In this document: one piece after another, positions 62,627 through 64,000 of the stretch | Position numbering within the stretch: the first letter of the stretch is position 1 | Layout: every line of letters starts with the position of its first letter | From: Chloranthus sessilifolius | Taxonomy: Eukaryota; Streptophyta; Magnoliopsida; Chloranthales; Chloranthaceae | Direction of reading: 5' to 3' | Length of the DNA stretch: 64,000 nucleotides | NCBI GenBank assembly: GCA_021018995.1 | Contig: CM037585.1 | Coordinates: 68,326,646-68,390,645 of the forward strand | Program-made: the position numbers and the translations under genes | The notes under the pieces: generated by a model | The model's database searches: none | What the model was told of the DNA's origin: nothing | What the model saw: the letters and a program-made list of their open reading frames with translations, nothing else

Positions 62627-64000
62627 AACCACCAGATCTGCCCTCTTTATAGTTCGATACCCCTCGGCTCGAGTTGCCCCCTATGGTCTCTCAAGCCGAC
62701 CCAAAAACACAATACACTCACCCTATTCGAGCCATCTCTTGCTTACGAATTTTCCACTCAAACCCATAAATTAACTGCAACTATCTCATGTATTTACGAA
62801 TTTAAAACATGCTATTTACCCCCCAATATCAAAGCACATGCAACGATTCCAGCGATCGAACCAAGATTCCTCGATTCTCATGATTCTCACGTGTACGATC
62901 CGTGGAATCATTGCATGCAGCCTTGATTCTCTACACTCGATATTAAAACTCGAATTCTAAAACAAAGCGTAGGCGTTCAAGGGTTACCTTTCTTAGTCTT
63001 CATGCATGCGGAGCTTTATGACTTGCCATCATCAAATTAACTGCGTCAAGCACCCATCCTACAATTTGTTTAACATTTCTTCACCTTGGTCGAAGGAACC
63101 ACCAAATTTTGGGTGCTCAAAGGTTATTGGGGTCGATTCCTATTTGAAGCGGAGGGGATTTCAAGATAAATCTAAGGTTTGGGGTCATTTTAGACAATAG
63201 AAGTGTTCAGAGGAGATCCAATGGCGGGAATCTGACGGGCAAGAAGGAGGAGGGATGCTCGGTTCTCCCTTACTACTCACTCCTCTCCCTCACTCAACCA
63301 GATTTGCAAATGGGGCATTTTCTAAAGGGGCTTTAGCTTTTATACTAAGTGTGTCAAGTGGAGTTGCTTTGGTGTGGGGTTGGCATACCGAATTTGGTGC
63401 ATGGGCCGATCTAGGCCACACAATAGGGGTTTTAAACCGTGGGCTGGATTAGAAATGAATCCTAAGTGATTTTGTCTTCAATGGCCCAAGGTGGGCTGGG
63501 CCCAATTAAGAAGAGGGCTTTATAGTTGAGGGGCCCAAAGTTTAGTGTGTAATTGGTACACACATCCTGGTGTACGGGTCAGGCTTAGGGCCTCAACTAT
63601 TGGGTCTTAAGTGATTTGATCACCTAGGTATCTTAAATTGGCTAGACCTGATCACTAAGATGCCTTCCCTTCTAATGGTGATTGACCTAGCGTGCAGTCT
63701 ATAAAATCAAGATTTGTGTGTGGCTTCAAGGGGTTGGCTTGGTGTTGGGCAGTTATACACATTTAGGTGTTCGTTTCTTAAGAACTAAGGTTAGATCTTC
63801 GTGCGGGCCCCTCTAAACCCAAATCCAATACACATAGTGGGCTTCTAAACTTGGGCCTTTAACTAACCACCGGATCTCCGACTGGTGTGTGTGACCTATC
63901 TATGGCCTTCAAATTTAGGTTGATTATTTGACCAACCCTATAATGACACATCAGATGGGTGGGGTTCAATCACCAACATTGATAGTGATCTTTAGATTAT
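62627..64000 (-). other. Remaining upstream part of LTR J
   Basis: No gene is supported; frames such as 62594..62926 and 63255..63452 lie in LTR sequence and have no domain. The minus-strand phrase with GAGGTAACC-type text near 62985 has a counterpart in F near 4265. GC-richer text from 63480 (GGCCCAA, GGGCCT) parallels the first kilobase of the LTR of F. The end of the LTR is not reached. Confidence 0.5.

Larger units (their letters stand above)
60417..64000 (-). mobile_element. Element J: chromovirus-type LTR (solo or 3' LTR, runs off right edge)
   Basis: On the minus strand the LTR ends GGGCTGTCACA at 60417, like E (GGTTGTCACA) and F (GGCTATCACA). It carries, from its 3' end inward, hairpin 2, hairpin 1, two tandem repeat arrays, a TATA-like site, the CTCGAG cluster and a possible TATA box (GTATAAAAGC at 63337..63346). 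No primer-binding site precedes it on the left, so it is not a 5' LTR; it is a solo LTR or the 3' LTR of an element extending right. No LTR start (TGTAAC on the minus strand) is found before the window ends. Confidence 0.75.

Noticed and set aside
60417-64000. J as the 5' LTR of chromovirus H (same strand)
   Set aside because: A 5' LTR would be followed on its left by a primer-binding site, leader and gag of H. Instead element I sequence abuts the LTR end and no primer site is found.

Overview
This window looks like plant nuclear DNA made entirely of LTR retrotransposons nested inside one another. I found no host gene, tRNA, rRNA, CRISPR array or bacterial feature. Evidence for a plant: primer-binding sites complementary to the 3' end of plant tRNA-Asp, Athila-type Ty3 gag-pol proteins, a Tekay/Del-like chromovirus with a chromodomain-type integrase tail, 2-3 kb LTRs, and the large non-coding 3' regions typical of plant Ty3 elements. 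The setting is probably pericentromeric heterochromatin. I cannot name the species.

Ten elements or element parts (lettered A-J here) account for almost every base. H (minus, 52612..~56930) is a broken chromovirus. D (plus, Athila-type, right part 46457..52611) is inserted in an accessory ORF of H. F (plus, chromovirus, 3' part, 2445..6123 plus 45863..46456) is inserted in the gag of D. G (minus, Athila-type, 1..2444) is inserted in the accessory ORF of F. A (plus, Athila-type, 6124..45857, target-site duplication ATATG) is inserted in the 3' LTR of F. Inside A sit C (minus, non-coding Athila-type, 15311..23868, duplication CCCTC), E (a solo chromovirus-type LTR, 25549..28240, duplication TTGGC) and B (plus, the best-preserved Athila-type element, 30949..44537, duplication GTGTC, in A's 3' LTR). 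I (plus, 5' LTR and gag, ~56930..60416) is inserted in H, and J (minus, chromovirus-type LTR, 60417 to the window end) lies in I. The longest chain is H > D > F > A > B, five levels, each later than the one holding it.

Coding content is gag, protease, reverse transcriptase, RNase H, integrase and, downstream of pol, an accessory (env-like) ORF. All copies are broken. B still shows every catalytic motif and has only a handful of stops and frameshifts. A has lost its integrase, D nearly all of pol, C everything coding.

The most interesting layer is non-coding. (1) Each LTR family carries a cluster of its own short CpG-centred palindrome (TTCGAA/TTCGC, TCGCGA, CTCGAG, GCTCGAGC or CCGCGG). (2) Clusters of the same motif also lie just upstream of the accessory ORF in A, B and H, suggesting an internal promoter that reuses LTR control sites. 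(3) A, B and D share a hairpin followed by a second polypurine tract, always about 1.66-1.68 kb before the 3' LTR. (4) The three chromovirus LTRs E, F and J share two hairpins, one with compensatory stem changes.
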